Shown here one piece after another: positions 62,335-64,000 of a stretch of 64,000 bases of DNA. The DNA is from Furcasterigmium furcatum. Lineage: Eukaryota; Ascomycota; Sordariomycetes; Glomerellales; Plectosphaerellaceae. The first letter of the stretch is position 1, and each line of letters opens with the position of its first letter. The stretch covers positions 3,600,934 through 3,664,933 of the forward strand of contig BCIA01000001.1 of assembly GCA_001599815.1 (NCBI GenBank), given 5' to 3'. The position numbers were made by a program, and so were the translations under genes. A model generated the notes under the pieces. It saw only the letters and a list, made by a program, of their open reading frames with translations, was not told the origin of the DNA and did no database searches.

Positions 62335-64000
62335 ATGGACAACACCATCGCCCCCGTCAGCTCCAACAAGGAGTCACCAGGCGGGTGTAAGGCCGGCGCC
62401 ATACCTGACGCCCAGTCGATAAAGGTAGGCCAGAGCAACGATACTGTCAGCCGGACGCAGCGCGGCCTGTTGCCTCGGCACATCCAACTCATAGCCATCG
62501 GCGGCAGCATCGGTACTGGCTTGTTTGTTGGTATCGGCGGTGTCTTGGCCCAGGCTGGTCCCTTGTCTGTCTTCTTGGGATACCTGCTCTGGGGTGTCTT
62601 TTTCATTTACACCTGTAACCTGTGCGTCGCAGAGATGGTCACCTACCTGCCGGTACGAGGCAGCATGTTCGAGCTCGCAGGTCGATTTGTCGATCCAGCA
62701 CTCGGCTTTGCCATGGGTTGGACGTACCTTTTCGGAAGCTCTATGCTGGTTTGCGTCGAGTACACCGCCGTCGCCACCCTCATGCAGTATTGTGAGTTGC
62801 ACCGACCCCTTATATGGATCAGCCTCTGAATTTCCCCAAACCACCGTGCCACTAAAAGACCACACGACTAACACTGGGGATACCACAGGGAACACAACCA
62901 TTAATCCGGGTGTTTGGATCGCCTTGTCCCTCGTGGTTTGCGTCGGGCTAAACCTGGCAGCCGTCAAATGGTTCGGTGAAGCCGAATTCGTCATGGCCTC
63001 CACAAAGATCATCCTCCTCGTTGGCTTGATCATGCTCACCCTTGTTACCATGTGCGGCGGCAACCCTCAGAACGACGCATATGGATTCAGGCATTGGGGT
63101 AATGGCAGTGCCATGCACGAGTATGTGGCAGAGGGCGCCACTGGAAGATTCCTTGGGCTCTGGTAAGAACCCCATGCCCACCTCAGAGTACCCACGCTCC
63201 TTGCTCATCCGGATAACCCCAGGTCTGTTATCGTCTATGCGGCATTCACTATTGGAGGCCCCGACATGATTGCCTTGACAGCCGGGGAAATCCACAATCC
63301 CCGCCGGACCATCCCACGGGTCGCCCGCCTGATCTTCTATCGGCTTGTTGGCTTCTACGTTATTGGTGTTCTTGCGGTAGGAATCATATGTTCCAGCCAA
63401 GATCCTCGCTTGATGGGCGCAATCGAAAGTGGCGCCCCAGGGTCGGCGGCGTCACCATGGGTTATTGGCATCGAGAACTTGGGCATCAGCGGCTTTCCGG
63501 ATCTCATCAATGCCCTCATTCTGTTGTCTGGTTTGTCAGTAACACCCAGATATTCGAGACCCAAAAAAGGATATGGGCTGACAATTTTGGCCCTAGATCT
63601 TGCGGCAATGCCTACTTTTACGCTGCTACAAGAACCTTGTATGGCCTTGCTCAAGGTACTATGACCTGATCCCCAGAACCAACTCCAATTGCTAAGAGAA
63701 GTGAACAGATGGACAGGCCCCCAAGATTTTTAAAAAGTGCACCAAGTCGGGCGTACCTATTTACTGTGTTGGGTGCATTGCCCTAGTTGGTTGCGCGGCC
63801 TTCATGGTCACCTCGGACTCTGCCATCACAGTCTTTTTCTGGGTACGGCAAGTCGCCACCGTGTCTGATGGCCTTACACTGACAAGTCTCACAATAGTTT
63901 GTCGATCTTACAACGGGGGCTATTTCCGTCACGTACACCAGCATGCTCATTACTTGGGTGTGTTGGTATCGTGCCAGGAAGGCCCAGCCTAATGTTCTCC
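62335..64000 (+). CDS. Amino-acid permease (APC superfamily), partial at window end
   Basis: Exons 62335-62791, 62889-63162, 63223-63534, 63597-63655, 63709-63842 and 63898 to beyond the window (3' end missing). The in-frame ATG at 62245 would add 30 residues; the later one is nearer the conserved part. Motifs: 'RGLLPRHIQLIAIGGSIGTG', 'GSMFELAGRFVDPALGFAMG', 'GPDMIALTAGEIHNPRRTIP', 'GNAYFYAATRTLYGLAQDG' and 'APKIFKKCTKSGVPIY'. The exon 3 donor is GTCAGT at 63535 so that the next exon reads 'LSCGNAYFY' in the right frame; the more obvious GTTTGT at 63531 would break the frame. It imports amino acids with protons at the plasma membrane. It belongs to the YAT-type fungal permeases, like the one at 37139-38782 but with five introns. 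Confidence 0.88.

Overview
The window looks like nuclear DNA of a filamentous ascomycete (Pezizomycotina, most likely a Sordariomycete). The genes have short introns (about 43-73 nt) with GT...AG ends and CTAAC/CTGAC-like branch sites. Other fungal markers are three intact Zn(II)2Cys6 regulators plus one broken copy, an intron-containing type II tRNA-Leu, a HeLo-like N-terminal domain, a Rad26/ATRIP-type checkpoint protein and several MFS/APC transporters. GC is moderate to high in coding DNA and drops in a gene-poor stretch around 39.9-41.2 kb and 43 kb. I recognise 24 protein-coding genes (two cut by the window edges), one tRNA, one clear pseudogene, two gene relics and several dispersed repeats.

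0-31 kb is mostly single-copy, housekeeping-like: a partial HeLo-like protein, a membrane acyltransferase-3, a DHA1-type MFS exporter, a glycerate kinase, a 5'-nucleotidase-like phosphoesterase, tRNA-Leu(AAG), an intracellular GH3 beta-glucosidase, a dienelactone hydrolase-like/SnoaL-like two-domain protein, a HypX-like formyltransferase/crotonase fusion, the Rad26/ATRIP homologue, CDP-diacylglycerol synthase, an alpha/beta hydrolase, a secreted M15/VanY-like zinc peptidase and a tandem SnoaL-like protein.

31.6-38.8 kb looks like a small catabolic gene cluster: a cupin dioxygenase (2,4'-dihydroxyacetophenone dioxygenase-like), a Zn2Cys6 activator, a class III PLP aminotransferase and a divergent amino-acid permease. 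The intergenic regions of these four genes share a 14-bp motif, (A/G)GCGCCA(A/T)CGGCGG, seen four times. This suggests a local regulon that imports an amino compound, transaminates it and oxidises it.

38.8-64 kb is more accessory: a decayed Zn2Cys6 gene, a secreted M20 peptidase, an MFS sugar-type transporter, an Fe(II)/2-oxoglutarate dioxygenase convergent with a Zn2Cys6 regulator, an unknown two-exon gene with a truncated paralogue nearby, and then a siderophore-transporter-like MFS, Zn2Cys6, P450 and permease group. A 31-bp tandem-repeat element (three loci), a second dispersed segment (two loci) and a relic of a regulator's first exon show past duplication and rearrangement here. No PKS, NRPS or terpene synthase is present, so this is not a self-sufficient secondary-metabolite cluster.

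Exon borders were read by eye from splice signals and reading-frame continuity. They are internally consistent (every complete model is an open multiple of three) but not confirmed by transcripts.
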